DNA of 64,000 nucleotides from Candidatus Woesearchaeota archaeon (lineage in GTDB: Archaea; Nanobdellota; Nanobdellia; Woesearchaeales; UBA583): contig CP060218.1 in NCBI GenBank assembly GCA_023898345.1, positions 62,001-126,000 on the forward strand. The letters run 5' to 3'. Under the pieces are notes generated by a model. The model was given only the letters and a program-made list of their open reading frames with translations. It ran no database searches and was not told the DNA's origin. Numbering within the stretch: position 1 is the stretch's first letter; the number at the start of each line of letters is the position of its first letter. Positions 1 to 7,335 of the stretch are shown here, one piece after another. Both the position numbers and the translations under genes were made by a program.

Positions 1-1
1 G

Positions 2-403
2 ATTTTTACGTATCACCTTGAAAATGAGGTTGCTCTGAAGTCTTTTGTTGATTCTCTTAATTGTTATAATCTTCTTATTACTGTCAAGGATGCAACTTGT
101 TCGCTTGTTACAAAGCCTAAGTATCCAAAGCCAAATAAGGAAATTACTCGTGATTTTTGTAAGGCCAGTTTCCCTCCTGAAGAGAAAGATCATATCTTGA
201 AGGAGTTTGCTTTTGATGTTAAGGGGAAGGTAAACAAGGAAATTAGTATTCGTCATGAAATTGATATTACAAATATTGAGGTCCCCGATGTTAAGGATTT
301 TGAACTTGCTCGTCGTCTTGCGAAAAGACAGGGTGTCATTCGTCGTTATGTTAGTATTGACAAAGGAGAGGAAGTTGAAACTGTTTTGGAATTCTCGGTG
401 TAA
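2..403 (+). CDS. C-terminal part of an unrecognised protein
   Basis: An open frame runs in from the window edge and stops at the TAA at 401-403, giving about 133 residues with no start inside the window. The sequence is mixed hydrophilic, with the C-terminal segment rich in charged residues (ARRLAKRQG). I do not recognise a family. The 3' end overlaps the convergent gene that ends at 346 by 58 nt, so at least one of the two termini may be imprecise. An in-frame ATG exists at 197, but coding-like sequence continues upstream of it, so a 5'-truncated gene is more likely than a 68-residue one. Confidence 0.6.
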   Translation: MFTYHLENEVALKSFVDSLNCYNLLITVKDATCSLVTKPKYPKPNKEITRDFCKASFPPEEKDHILKEFAFDVKGKVNKEISIRHEIDITNIEVPDVKDFELARRLAKRQGVIRRYVSIDKGEEVETVLEFSV

Positions 404-753
404 ATTTTTTCTACGATAACATTCTTTTTTCCTTTGTACATTTGAAGTCTTCCTTCAACAAAAACTTCTTTTTTCTCAAATATTTTTAGTTCTTCTTTTG
501 AAGTTTCAAAGAATGTGAGGGAAATACTAGTGCTTTTGTCTGCGAGTTGTGCAAAGCAGGTTATGTTTGAACAGGATATTTTGGAGAGGTTTCCTTTGAG
601 TTGTATGTATGTTCCTATTTCTTTGTAGGTGAGTTTGTCTAAGGGGAGATTTGGCGCTGTGTACATATTCGAAATCAGGAAGAGAAGAAAGAAGGAGAAG
701 ATGAATGTTGTGAGGCTGATTTTGATGAAAAATGTTTTGTTCTCTGAGCGCAT
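346..753 (-). CDS. Membrane-anchored OB-fold-like protein
   Basis: A 135-residue protein with one N-terminal hydrophobic segment at about residues 10-29, followed by an extracytoplasmic domain. The pattern of strands and small residues (IGTYIQLKGNLSKIS, then VFVEGRLQMYKGKKNVIV) resembles the OB-fold 'tRNA anti-codon/YhcR-like' domain found in secreted nucleases, but only by eye. Two cysteines at about 55 and 60 lie close together and could form a disulfide. It is transcribed toward the truncated upstream gene and diverges from the PLD-like gene at 789, leaving only 35 nt for both promoters. Function unknown; a nucleic-acid or sugar-binding role is a guess. Confidence 0.6.
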   Translation of the reverse strand: MRSENKTFFIKISLTTFIFSFFLLFLISNMYTAPNLPLDKLTYKEIGTYIQLKGNLSKISCSNITCFAQLADKSTSISLTFFETSKEELKIFEKKEVFVEGRLQMYKGKKNVIVEKIYTENSKTVSTSSPLSILT

Positions 754-788
754 AAATTAAAAAGGGGTGTGGGCTACTTATTTGTTAG

Positions 789-1883
789 ATGGTGAAAAAA
801 CGACAAAATAAGAAACGTTCTAAGCTTATTTCTTTCTTTTTTTTCCTTTGTTTTTTTATTTGTGTGCTTTATTTTTATGAAAGTAGGGAGGTTACTATTG
901 AAGAAAGTTTGTCGAATCGTGGTGAAATTTTGCAGGGAGAGCATTTGGCGCTTGATTCTGACGTGGAGCTTTATTTTTGTCCAAAAGACAATTGTACGCA
1001 GGTTTTCCTTGATGTTCTTCGTGCTGCGAAAAGTCAGATTGATTGTGCTTTGTATGATTTGAGTGATGAGAATGTTATTTCAGCACTTTCTTTGTCGGCA
1101 CAGGACAAGTCTGTTCGAGTTATTGTTGATGATGGTAATAGTGACAGGTCGCAGCTTTCTGTGCTTTCGCCAAAGGTCGAGCTTATGACTGATGCCGCTA
1201 GGGTGTCGAAATACAATAATGAGATGCATGATAAATTTTGTGTTATTGACAATGAGACTGTTTTGCTGGGAAGTGCAAATCCGACGGACAATGGCTTGAA
1301 TAAGAACAATAATAATATTTTAGTTCTTCATTCTAAGGAGCTTGCACAAAATTATGCTGCTGAATTTGAGCAGATGCATAGTGGTCTTTTTGGGGAAAGT
1401 AAGGAAAATGTTTTGTCTAGGGAAAATACAACTTTGAGTTTTGGGAATCAGAGTTATGTTCTTTCGAGTTATTTTTGTCCTGAAAATGACTGTGAAGAAA
1501 AGCTTTTCAATGTTCTTAGTAGTGCTAAGCATGAAATTTTGTTTGCAACTTTTGTTCTGACTTTGGACAGTGTTGAGAATGTTTTAGAAGAGAAGGCAAG
1601 GTCTGGCGTCTTGGTTGAGGGAATTGTTGAGAAAAGGAATGTTAATGCTTTGGGCTCGCGTGTTTTGGAACTGAATGAAACTTTCCCTATTTTTACGGAC
1701 AGTAATCCTAATAGTATGCATCATAAATTTTTTGTGGTTGATGGACGCTTTGTTGTTACGGGAAGCATGAACCCGTCGAAGTCTGGCGTGAGTTACAATG
1801 ATGAAAATATTTTGATTATCAAAAATGAAGAATTGGCAGGCAAATTTAGGTCTGAAGTTTTGGAGCTTATCAACGAAAGCTAG
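789..1883 (+). CDS. Membrane-anchored phospholipase D-like protein with two HKD motifs
   Basis: A 364-residue member of the phospholipase D superfamily. A basic N-terminus and one hydrophobic segment (about 13-30) anchor it, leaving the catalytic part outside or at the membrane. Two homologous halves each carry an HxK motif followed by Asp: H147/K149/D154 (MHDKFCVID) and H311/K313/D318 (HHKFFVVD), each followed by GSxNP. Each half also begins with a Cys-Pro-x3-Cys element (CPKDNC, CPENDC). The family hydrolyses or transfers phosphodiester bonds in lipids or nucleic acids, including Nuc-type endonucleases; the substrate cannot be read from sequence. With both HKD motifs intact the protein is probably active as a monomer. 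Confidence 0.85.
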   Translation: MVKKRQNKKRSKLISFFFFLCFFICVLYFYESREVTIEESLSNRGEILQGEHLALDSDVELYFCPKDNCTQVFLDVLRAAKSQIDCALYDLSDENVISALSLSAQDKSVRVIVDDGNSDRSQLSVLSPKVELMTDAARVSKYNNEMHDKFCVIDNETVLLGSANPTDNGLNKNNNNILVLHSKELAQNYAAEFEQMHSGLFGESKENVLSRENTTLSFGNQSYVLSSYFCPENDCEEKLFNVLSSAKHEILFATFVLTLDSVENVLEEKARSGVLVEGIVEKRNVNALGSRVLELNETFPIFTDSNPNSMHHKFFVVDGRFVVTGSMNPSKSGVSYNDENILIIKNEELAGKFRSEVLELINES

Positions 1884-1920
1884 CTTTTTGGGGTGCTTTT
1901 TCCTTTGTCGTTGCAGGCAA

Positions 1921-1930
1921 GTTTATAAAT
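1921..1930 (+). promoter_or_regulatory. Archaeal TATA box upstream of the CYTH gene
   Basis: The sequence GTTTATAAAT fits an archaeal TATA box. A start site about 25 nt downstream (near 1950) would leave a leader of about 55 nt, unlike most genes here. The leader contains a 13-codon reading frame at 1967-2008 whose TGA overlaps the proposed ATG of the CYTH gene (ATGA). Confidence 0.5.
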
Positions 1931-2004
1931 AATGCTTCTCTTGTTGTGTTAAGTTTTACGAAAGGAATGTTTTCCTCTGATGTTTTTTGTTTGAATGGTA
2001 TGGG

Positions 2005-2631
2005 ATGACTGAGGATTATTCTTTTGTAGCTGATGATAAAATGAAAGAAGTTGAAGTAAAAATTAGGAATATTGACAAGGATGAGATTGCCCAGAGAATT
2101 ATGGCAATGGGGGCCGTTAAGGTTTTTTCGGGGAGGGTGATTGATTATCGCTTTGACACTCCTGACAGGGATCTTTCTCGACAAGGTAAGGCTTTGCGTA
2201 TTCGCCAGAAGGGGAAATATATTTATCTTAATGTTAAGGGAAAAAAGAAGTCTATTGAGAATATAACTGGCAGGGATGAAATCGGTGTAAAAATTAGCAA
2301 TTTTAAGGTTATGCACAGGATTTTGAGTGAGCTTGGATATATTAAAATTTTTGAGTTGAGTAAGTATCGTACTGAATATAGGTTGGGGGATATTAATTTT
2401 GACGTGGACGAGTATCCTGGTCTTTCTCCTATTCTTGAGATTGAGAGTGATAGTTATGAGAAGGTTGAGAAATATATCAAAGATTTGGAAATTGAGCCTC
2501 AGGATATTGGAAGGGTTTACATAAGGGAGATTCTTGCTGCGAAGCGGCGCTACGATTGGAATCGTCAATACAATAATCCTTATCGAAAGCAAGAGGTTTC
2601 TTCTGAGACTTCCTCGACTGAGCATAATTAG
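2005..2631 (+). CDS. CYTH-domain protein (class IV adenylate cyclase / triphosphatase family)
   Basis: A CYTH-fold protein of about 208 residues. The signature ExExK motif is present as EVEVKI near the N-terminus, followed by an alternating basic and acidic pattern (DYRFDTPDRDL, ALRIRQKGKYIYLNVKGKK, DVDEYPGLSPILEIE) typical of the triphosphate tunnel. Archaeal members are annotated as CyaB-like adenylate cyclase or thiamine-/inorganic triphosphatase, and sequence alone does not separate these. The start at 2005 is chosen over a TTG at 1987. A third option is the ATG at 2041, directly before the conserved motif. The C-terminal tail (about residues 185-208) is Ser/Thr-rich and probably disordered. 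Confidence 0.82.
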   Translation: MTEDYSFVADDKMKEVEVKIRNIDKDEIAQRIMAMGAVKVFSGRVIDYRFDTPDRDLSRQGKALRIRQKGKYIYLNVKGKKKSIENITGRDEIGVKISNFKVMHRILSELGYIKIFELSKYRTEYRLGDINFDVDEYPGLSPILEIESDSYEKVEKYIKDLEIEPQDIGRVYIREILAAKRRYDWNRQYNNPYRKQEVSSETSSTEHN

Positions 2632-2716
2632 TAGTTTTGGGTGTCTTTGAAAAATTTTCAAATTCTTCTCTGGAAAAGAAAGTTTTAAAATGACTTGTTT
2701 CTTTTTTCTTCTTTGG

Positions 2717-2789
2717 GGGGCTGTAGTATAATCTGGCAGAATGGCTGGCTCCAGACCAGCAGATCGGGGTTCAAATCCTTGCGGCCTCA
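2717..2789 (+). tRNA. tRNA-Trp (anticodon CCA), no intron
   Basis: The sequence folds as a cloverleaf. The acceptor pairs GGGGCTG with CGGCCTC (one G-U at each of two positions) and the discriminator is A. The anticodon stem is GCTGG/CCAGC around loop CTCCAGA, giving anticodon CCA. The T arm is CGGGG-TTCAAAT-CCTTG. The D stem is weak, with one A-A mismatch. CCA is not encoded. There is no intron, although many archaeal tRNA-Trp genes carry one. Confidence 0.93.
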
Positions 2790-2824
2790 CTTTTTCTTTG
2801 TACTCATCTTAAAGAACGACAAAT

Positions 2825-2834
2825 ATTTTTAAAT
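2825..2834 (+). promoter_or_regulatory. TATA box of the histone pair
   Basis: ATTTTTAAAT is centred about 25 nt before the ATG at 2855, so the histone transcript should be leaderless. Confidence 0.5.
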
Positions 2835-2854
2835 CTGATAAAAACCTGCTTCTT

Positions 2855-3088
2855 ATGCCAAGAAGTCGAGAAAATCTTCTTCCTTATTCTATTTTAGGGG
2901 AAATCATTCAGGAAGCTGCAGGGAAGAGGGTGAGTCGTGATGCCAGAGAAGGGGCGGCACAAATCTTGGAGGAATTAGCTGCTAAGATTGTTCGTAAAGC
3001 TGTTCTTCTTTCTGAAAATGCAGGGAGAAAAACTCTCAAGGCAAAAGATATTCAGTTGGCGTATCAGCAGATAAAGGAGGAACTCTAA
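2855..3088 (+). CDS. Archaeal histone, first of a tandem pair
   Basis: A 77-residue protein with the histone fold: helix 1 (LPYSILGEIIQEAAG), loop 1 with RVS, long helix 2 (ARE...AAKIVRKAVLLSENAGRK), loop 2 with the T-L-K element, and helix 3 (AKDIQLAYQQI). These match HMf-type archaeal histones, which dimerise and wrap DNA. It is 9 residues longer at the N-terminus than a minimal archaeal histone, and the extension includes RSRE. The downstream histone starts 2 nt after its stop, so both are probably made from one mRNA and could heterodimerise. Confidence 0.95.
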   Translation: MPRSRENLLPYSILGEIIQEAAGKRVSRDAREGAAQILEELAAKIVRKAVLLSENAGRKTLKAKDIQLAYQQIKEEL

Positions 3089-3090
3089 GA

Positions 3091-3294
3091 ATGAAAGCCA
3101 AACTTCCCATTTTGGCGATTGAAAGGTTGATGAGAGAGAAGGGAGCTCAGAGGGTTTCTGATGATGCAAAGGAAGAATTAAGAGAAATTTTGGAAGTGTA
3201 TCTTTCAAATCTTTCCGTTAAGGCATCAAAAATTACTTTGCATGCGAATCGCAAAACGATTACGAAGGGAGATCTTTTTATTGCGAGGGAATAA
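3091..3294 (+). CDS. Archaeal histone, second of a tandem pair
   Basis: A 67-residue histone-fold protein with the usual helix 1 (LPILAIERLMREKGAQRVS), helix 2 (AKEELREILEVYLSNLSVKASKITLHANRK) and TITKGDL at loop 2/helix 3. It is the standard length for a minimal archaeal histone and clearly divergent from its neighbour (for example helix 2 is more acidic). 'GGAGGAA', a possible ribosome-binding site, lies 12-20 nt upstream inside the end of the preceding gene. Divergent pairs suggest different dimer interfaces or DNA affinity, but that is inference. Confidence 0.95.
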   Translation: MKAKLPILAIERLMREKGAQRVSDDAKEELREILEVYLSNLSVKASKITLHANRKTITKGDLFIARE

Positions 3295-3395
3295 TTTTTT
3301 GTGGTCTTTATATTTTGACCTTGGAGGGAGGACAAAACTTTATAACTCTTTCTCTTTTACTTATACTAAAATTTAAAAATCTTTCTTAAAAAACG

Positions 3396-4346
3396 ATGGA
3401 CGAATATATGCGAAAATGCCCTGAGTGTGGGAGTTCAAATCTCTTTAACAACAAAGACAAAGGTGAGATCGTTTGTAGAAACTGTGGTCTTGTCATTGAT
3501 AGCAGGAATATTTCTCTTGGGAAGGAATGGCGTGATTTTGAAGAAAGTGATGATTCTGAAATGAGGCGTTCGGGTGCTCCGACCTCGTACACTAAATATG
3601 ATATGGGTATGGGGACAGCTATTGGGTCTGAGTCTGATGCTTTTTCTTTGGATAAAAAACAGCGTTACAAATTACAGAGATTGAAGCGTTGGCAAAAACG
3701 TCTTTCTACTGTGATGGAAAAAAACCTTAAGATTGCCTTGGGTGAACTTCGGCGTCTTTCTTCTTTTTTGAATTTGCCAACTTCTATTGAGGAGGAGGCA
3801 GGAAAAATTTACACGGAGGCGGTACAAAAGAATCTTGTGAGGGGGAGGAGTATTGAATCTGTCGTTGCTGGTGTTATTTATGCTGCTTGTCGCCGGCAGA
3901 ATATTCCTAGAACTCTGGATGAAATTTCTGAGGCTTCTGGAATTGATAAAAAGGAAATTGGTAGGAGTTACCGTTATATTACGCGTGAATTGAGAATTAA
4001 GATTCTTCCTTCGAATCCTGTGGATTATATTTCTCGTTTTGCTTCTGTTCTTAATTATGGTCCGGAAACTCAGTCGAGGGGAATTGACATTCTTTCGAAG
4101 GCTTTGTCGCTGGAGCTAACGTCCGGAAGGGGTCCAATTGGGATTGCTGCTGCTGCTTTGTACATTGCGGGCTTACTTGAAGGTGAAAGGAGAACTCAAA
4201 GAGATATTTCAGAGGTTTCTGGTGTTACAGAAGTTACTATTCGAAATCGTTATAAGGAGATTATTTCCATGCTTGATCTTGAGGATGAGATAAAAAAAAT
4301 AAAGGCAAAGAGTAAAGAGAGAGAAGAGGAAGATGAGAGTCTTTAA
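3396..4346 (+). CDS. tfb: Transcription initiation factor TFB (TFIIB homologue)
   Basis: A 316-residue TFB. The N-terminal zinc ribbon is CPECGSSN...IVCRNCG (four cysteines, about residues 6-28), followed by the B-reader/linker region (GKEWRDFEESD) and two cyclin-like repeats (about 105-205 and 206-300). The end of each repeat carries the expected recognition-helix pattern (SGIDKKEIGRSYR and SGVTEVTIRNRYK). TFB bridges TBP/TATA-BRE and RNA polymerase. Length is normal. TATA-like sequences lie at 3338-3346 and 3371-3380, so the leader is short. The last 14 nt overlap the next gene. Confidence 0.97.
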   Translation: MDEYMRKCPECGSSNLFNNKDKGEIVCRNCGLVIDSRNISLGKEWRDFEESDDSEMRRSGAPTSYTKYDMGMGTAIGSESDAFSLDKKQRYKLQRLKRWQKRLSTVMEKNLKIALGELRRLSSFLNLPTSIEEEAGKIYTEAVQKNLVRGRSIESVVAGVIYAACRRQNIPRTLDEISEASGIDKKEIGRSYRYITRELRIKILPSNPVDYISRFASVLNYGPETQSRGIDILSKALSLELTSGRGPIGIAAAALYIAGLLEGERRTQRDISEVSGVTEVTIRNRYKEIISMLDLEDEIKKIKAKSKEREEEDESL

Positions 4347-5811
4347 TTTTTTCTCTGCTTTTCTTCTTTGTCTGGTACTTTCTTTTGCTGTGCATGCTGT
4401 GACGTACAATGAAGGGGGGGATTTTAAGGTTGAGGTTAGCTCTCAGCGTGGTCAGGTGTATAATGATAATATTAGTCAGAGTTTTTCTTTTACTGTTGAG
4501 AACCTTTTACAGGTTAAGCAGGAATTTGATTTAGATATTCCTGAGAGTGATGGGTGGGATATTGTTGTTCCGCAGGAAACATTTTTTTTGGCTTCTCATG
4601 AGAAGAAAACAATTCAAATACTTTTTAGGGCTAATAGTGCTTTTGATTATCGGCCTAGTGGGGTTAGTCCTGATTTGATTATCTTGTCGCAAAAAGATGA
4701 GTATGAGGGACTTTTTGAGTTTCCGGTTTTAGTTGAAGGTAGTCGAGAGAATGTGTCTATGAAGTTTGAGGTTAAGATTAGTAAGCCTCCTGTTGAGGAA
4801 GAAAGTTTTGTGCCTCAGTTTTCTAGTTCTGCTGTTTCTGTTGTGGATCCTCTTCGTTTTTCTGTCCGGGCAAGTGGTGTTAGTACAAATGAAGAGTCTG
4901 TTCAGATTCTTGTTGAAAATGCAGGGGCTGTTATTAGTGATGAACTTGAAAGTTTTAGTGAGGATGCAAGTTACAAGATTTTTGAGGTTCCTATTAGTGC
5001 TCAGTTTTCTCCTGGTTTTTACACCTTTGTTATTACTGTGAGAAAGCTTTCTGCAAACAAAACTGCAGCAAAAGAATGGTATGCAGAAAAAGTTGTTGAG
5101 GTTAGGGAATATGTACGGGTTGTTGAGTCTAGGGAAGAGAAGAAAACTCTTTTGAGTGACGGTGTTGTTATTACTTTGAAAAATGAGGGTAATAGTCCTC
5201 AAACTTATACTGAGAAAGTGTCTTTTGGAGCTTTGAAGTCTTTGTTTTTTAGTAGTTCTGAGCAGTATGAAGATACTTCGACTGGCGTCTTAATTCATAA
5301 AGAATTGGCTAAAGGGGAGGAGGCAACTATAGAATATCATTTTAATTATCTGAGTTTGTATGTTTTTCTTCTTTTGCTTGCAGGTCTTTTTAGTTATTTG
5401 TATGTCCGGAAGGTTTCTAATCCTTTGGATGTTGAGACAAAGATTTATGACGTTCGACATGTTGAGCACGAGGGGGTAAAGAGTCTTAAAATCCAGATTG
5501 GTTTTGAAAATATTAAGGATGAGCAAATTGAAAAAATTAAGTTAGTTTTTCGTTTGCCTTCTTACTTGAGTATTAAGGAAGGTTCTTTCTTGTTGACTGA
5601 GCCGAACTTTGTTTTGAAGGGAAAAAATCAATATAAGCTGGTGTGGGATTTTAAGAATTTTTCTTTAGAGGATTCGAGGGTTATTGGGTTTACTCTTGTT
5701 AATAAGCGAGGGGTTCTTGGTGATATCCGTTTGCCTGATGTGGAGTTTGAATTGAAGACGGGTGTAAAACAGAGACGTTATTATAAGGGTTTTCCTGTTA
5801 TCAAAGGTTAG
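4333..5811 (+). CDS. Secreted/membrane protein with Ig-like domains
   Basis: A 492-residue protein with an N-terminal signal-like segment (residues 3-22), a large beta-rich ectodomain of about 320 residues, one membrane segment at about 343-362 (LYVFLLLLAGLFSYLYV), then about 125 further beta-rich residues. The patterns (VTVENL, FEVKISKPP, VVVPQETFFLAS) resemble the COG1470-like 'NEW3/Ig' proteins common in archaeal envelopes. The start is placed within the end of tfb, and AGAGGAAG just upstream is a plausible ribosome-binding site, so translation may be coupled to TFB. The next gene begins 6 nt later. Function unknown, probably surface assembly. Confidence 0.72.
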   Translation: MRVFNFFSAFLLCLVLSFAVHAVTYNEGGDFKVEVSSQRGQVYNDNISQSFSFTVENLLQVKQEFDLDIPESDGWDIVVPQETFFLASHEKKTIQILFRANSAFDYRPSGVSPDLIILSQKDEYEGLFEFPVLVEGSRENVSMKFEVKISKPPVEEESFVPQFSSSAVSVVDPLRFSVRASGVSTNEESVQILVENAGAVISDELESFSEDASYKIFEVPISAQFSPGFYTFVITVRKLSANKTAAKEWYAEKVVEVREYVRVVESREEKKTLLSDGVVITLKNEGNSPQTYTEKVSFGALKSLFFSSSEQYEDTSTGVLIHKELAKGEEATIEYHFNYLSLYVFLLLLAGLFSYLYVRKVSNPLDVETKIYDVRHVEHEGVKSLKIQIGFENIKDEQIEKIKLVFRLPSYLSIKEGSFLLTEPNFVLKGKNQYKLVWDFKNFSLEDSRVIGFTLVNKRGVLGDIRLPDVEFELKTGVKQRRYYKGFPVIKG

Positions 5812-5817
5812 GAAAAG

Positions 5818-7335
5818 ATGGGACTTGAGTTAAGGAAAATTATTTCTTATCTGATTGCTATTATTGTGTTGTTAGTTCTTGTTTTTTATCCTGGTAAGGC
5901 TATTGCTGAGCCTATAAAGAATTTTTTTCTTGATAAGAAGTCTAGTGAGTGTGATGCTTTTGGTTCTTTTGGTGCTGATGCTCAGGAGCTTTTAGGAAAG
6001 GATTATTGTGTTCCTAAGGACTGTTCAAAGGAGGGCGTAGTTTGTACGGATGAAGAGCGGAAGGCATTTGAAGAATATCTTAAGAAGTTGAAGGATCTTT
6101 GTGCTAGTGATGCTGCTGATGACAAAGATAAGAAGGAGGATGCTTGTAAGAAATATGGTGAATTGACGCAGGCAAATGCTGTGAAGGTCTCAGGAGAAGA
6201 AGCTCTTTTGATGTGTCCGAGTTTGCCGAGTGTGAGTGGGACTAGTTTGGGTTTGTCTTCTGGAGCGGATTCTCGTCTCAAAGCTGCTCTTGAAAAAATC
6301 ACAAATTCGGCACTTTATGCTTCAGGTCAACAGACTATTGTGGAGAGAATGATTGCTCAGGGAGGGGATCTTAACCCTTATTTTCAATTCATTGTTATGA
6401 CTATGAAAAGTGGGGGAGATTATATGGCAGTAAATGGAAATGAAAAGGGACTGTTTTTAATAAGTGAAGAGATTGCAAAGGAAGTTGGTTATGATGTCTC
6501 TGCTGCTTCTGATCCTCGTCTTAATGCTTACAGTAGTGTTGATATGTTTGTGAAATATGTTTCTAAGATAAAAAATGCAGAAAATGATTGTGATAGGGTT
6601 GCTGCTTTTTTTGGTGGTCCGGGTGTTCTTGAGGAAAGTAGTATCTGCAAGGGGAAAAAAATTTATCAGTGTGAAAGCGAGGAAAGCTATGCAAATGTGA
6701 GGGCGAAGGTTACTGAGTATAAACGATTGGTACAAAGTCTTCTTTCCTCATCTTCTTCTTCTTCTTCTGAAACTCAAGAAGCACCTCAGACAACAAAAGC
6801 TTATTTATCAAGTAGAACTATCATTATCACAAGTTGTTTGTATAGGAATGATGGTGCTGGTACGGAGTATCATGGTGCAACGGATTTTGTTATTTCTCCT
6901 TCTAAAAGTAAGGTTTTTGCCATTGTTGGTGGTACTGTCTATAAGGCACAAAATAATGGTCAAGGTTATACGGGGTATGGAAATTTTGTTCATATTGAGG
7001 GTGATGATGGTTACGATTATCTTTATGCTCATTTAACTCAAGATAGTGTTGATGTTGGACAGAGGGTTGAGTTTGGGGAAGAACTTGGTATTCAAGGGAC
7101 AACTGGTACAAGTGAAGCAAGTTATCCTGAGCATCTTCATATTGGGAAGATTAAACATGGCGATGACTTTATTAAAGATAATGGGTATGGTTTACCTGTT
7201 ACTAATCAAATTATTAGTGCTTATTCTGCAATGGGAATAAAAAAGATTTATTTTAAAGAGTCTACTTGTTATGAAAGTTATAAGGTTGATACTATTGCTC
7301 AGTATAATCAGCAAATAAATTCTCTTTTTTCTTAA
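5818..7335 (+). CDS. Membrane-anchored lysozyme-like + M23 peptidase-fold protein
   Basis: A 505-residue protein. Residues about 9-30 form a signal anchor. A cysteine-containing region (44-133) follows. Residues about 185-275 resemble a soluble lytic transglycosylase/lysozyme-like domain (KSGGDYMAVNGNEKGLFLIS, then AAFFGGPGV), but the expected catalytic Glu before Ser-Gly-Gly is Lys. A serine run (311-317) leads to an M23 (LytM) domain with all metal and catalytic residues: H352-x3-D356, H405 (YAHL) and H439-L-H441. M23 enzymes cut peptide cross-links. Archaea lack bacterial peptidoglycan, so the target may be another microbe's wall or an archaeal surface protein. It shares a unit with the preceding envelope protein. 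Confidence 0.82.
   Translation: MGLELRKIISYLIAIIVLLVLVFYPGKAIAEPIKNFFLDKKSSECDAFGSFGADAQELLGKDYCVPKDCSKEGVVCTDEERKAFEEYLKKLKDLCASDAADDKDKKEDACKKYGELTQANAVKVSGEEALLMCPSLPSVSGTSLGLSSGADSRLKAALEKITNSALYASGQQTIVERMIAQGGDLNPYFQFIVMTMKSGGDYMAVNGNEKGLFLISEEIAKEVGYDVSAASDPRLNAYSSVDMFVKYVSKIKNAENDCDRVAAFFGGPGVLEESSICKGKKIYQCESEESYANVRAKVTEYKRLVQSLLSSSSSSSSETQEAPQTTKAYLSSRTIIITSCLYRNDGAGTEYHGATDFVISPSKSKVFAIVGGTVYKAQNNGQGYTGYGNFVHIEGDDGYDYLYAHLTQDSVDVGQRVEFGEELGIQGTTGTSEASYPEHLHIGKIKHGDDFIKDNGYGLPVTNQIISAYSAMGIKKIYFKESTCYESYKVDTIAQYNQQINSLFS

Noticed and set aside
1870..2790. Long minus-strand open frame opposite the CYTH gene
   Set aside because: It lies over the CYTH gene and tRNA-Trp and has no domain pattern. 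It is a shadow of the plus-strand gene.
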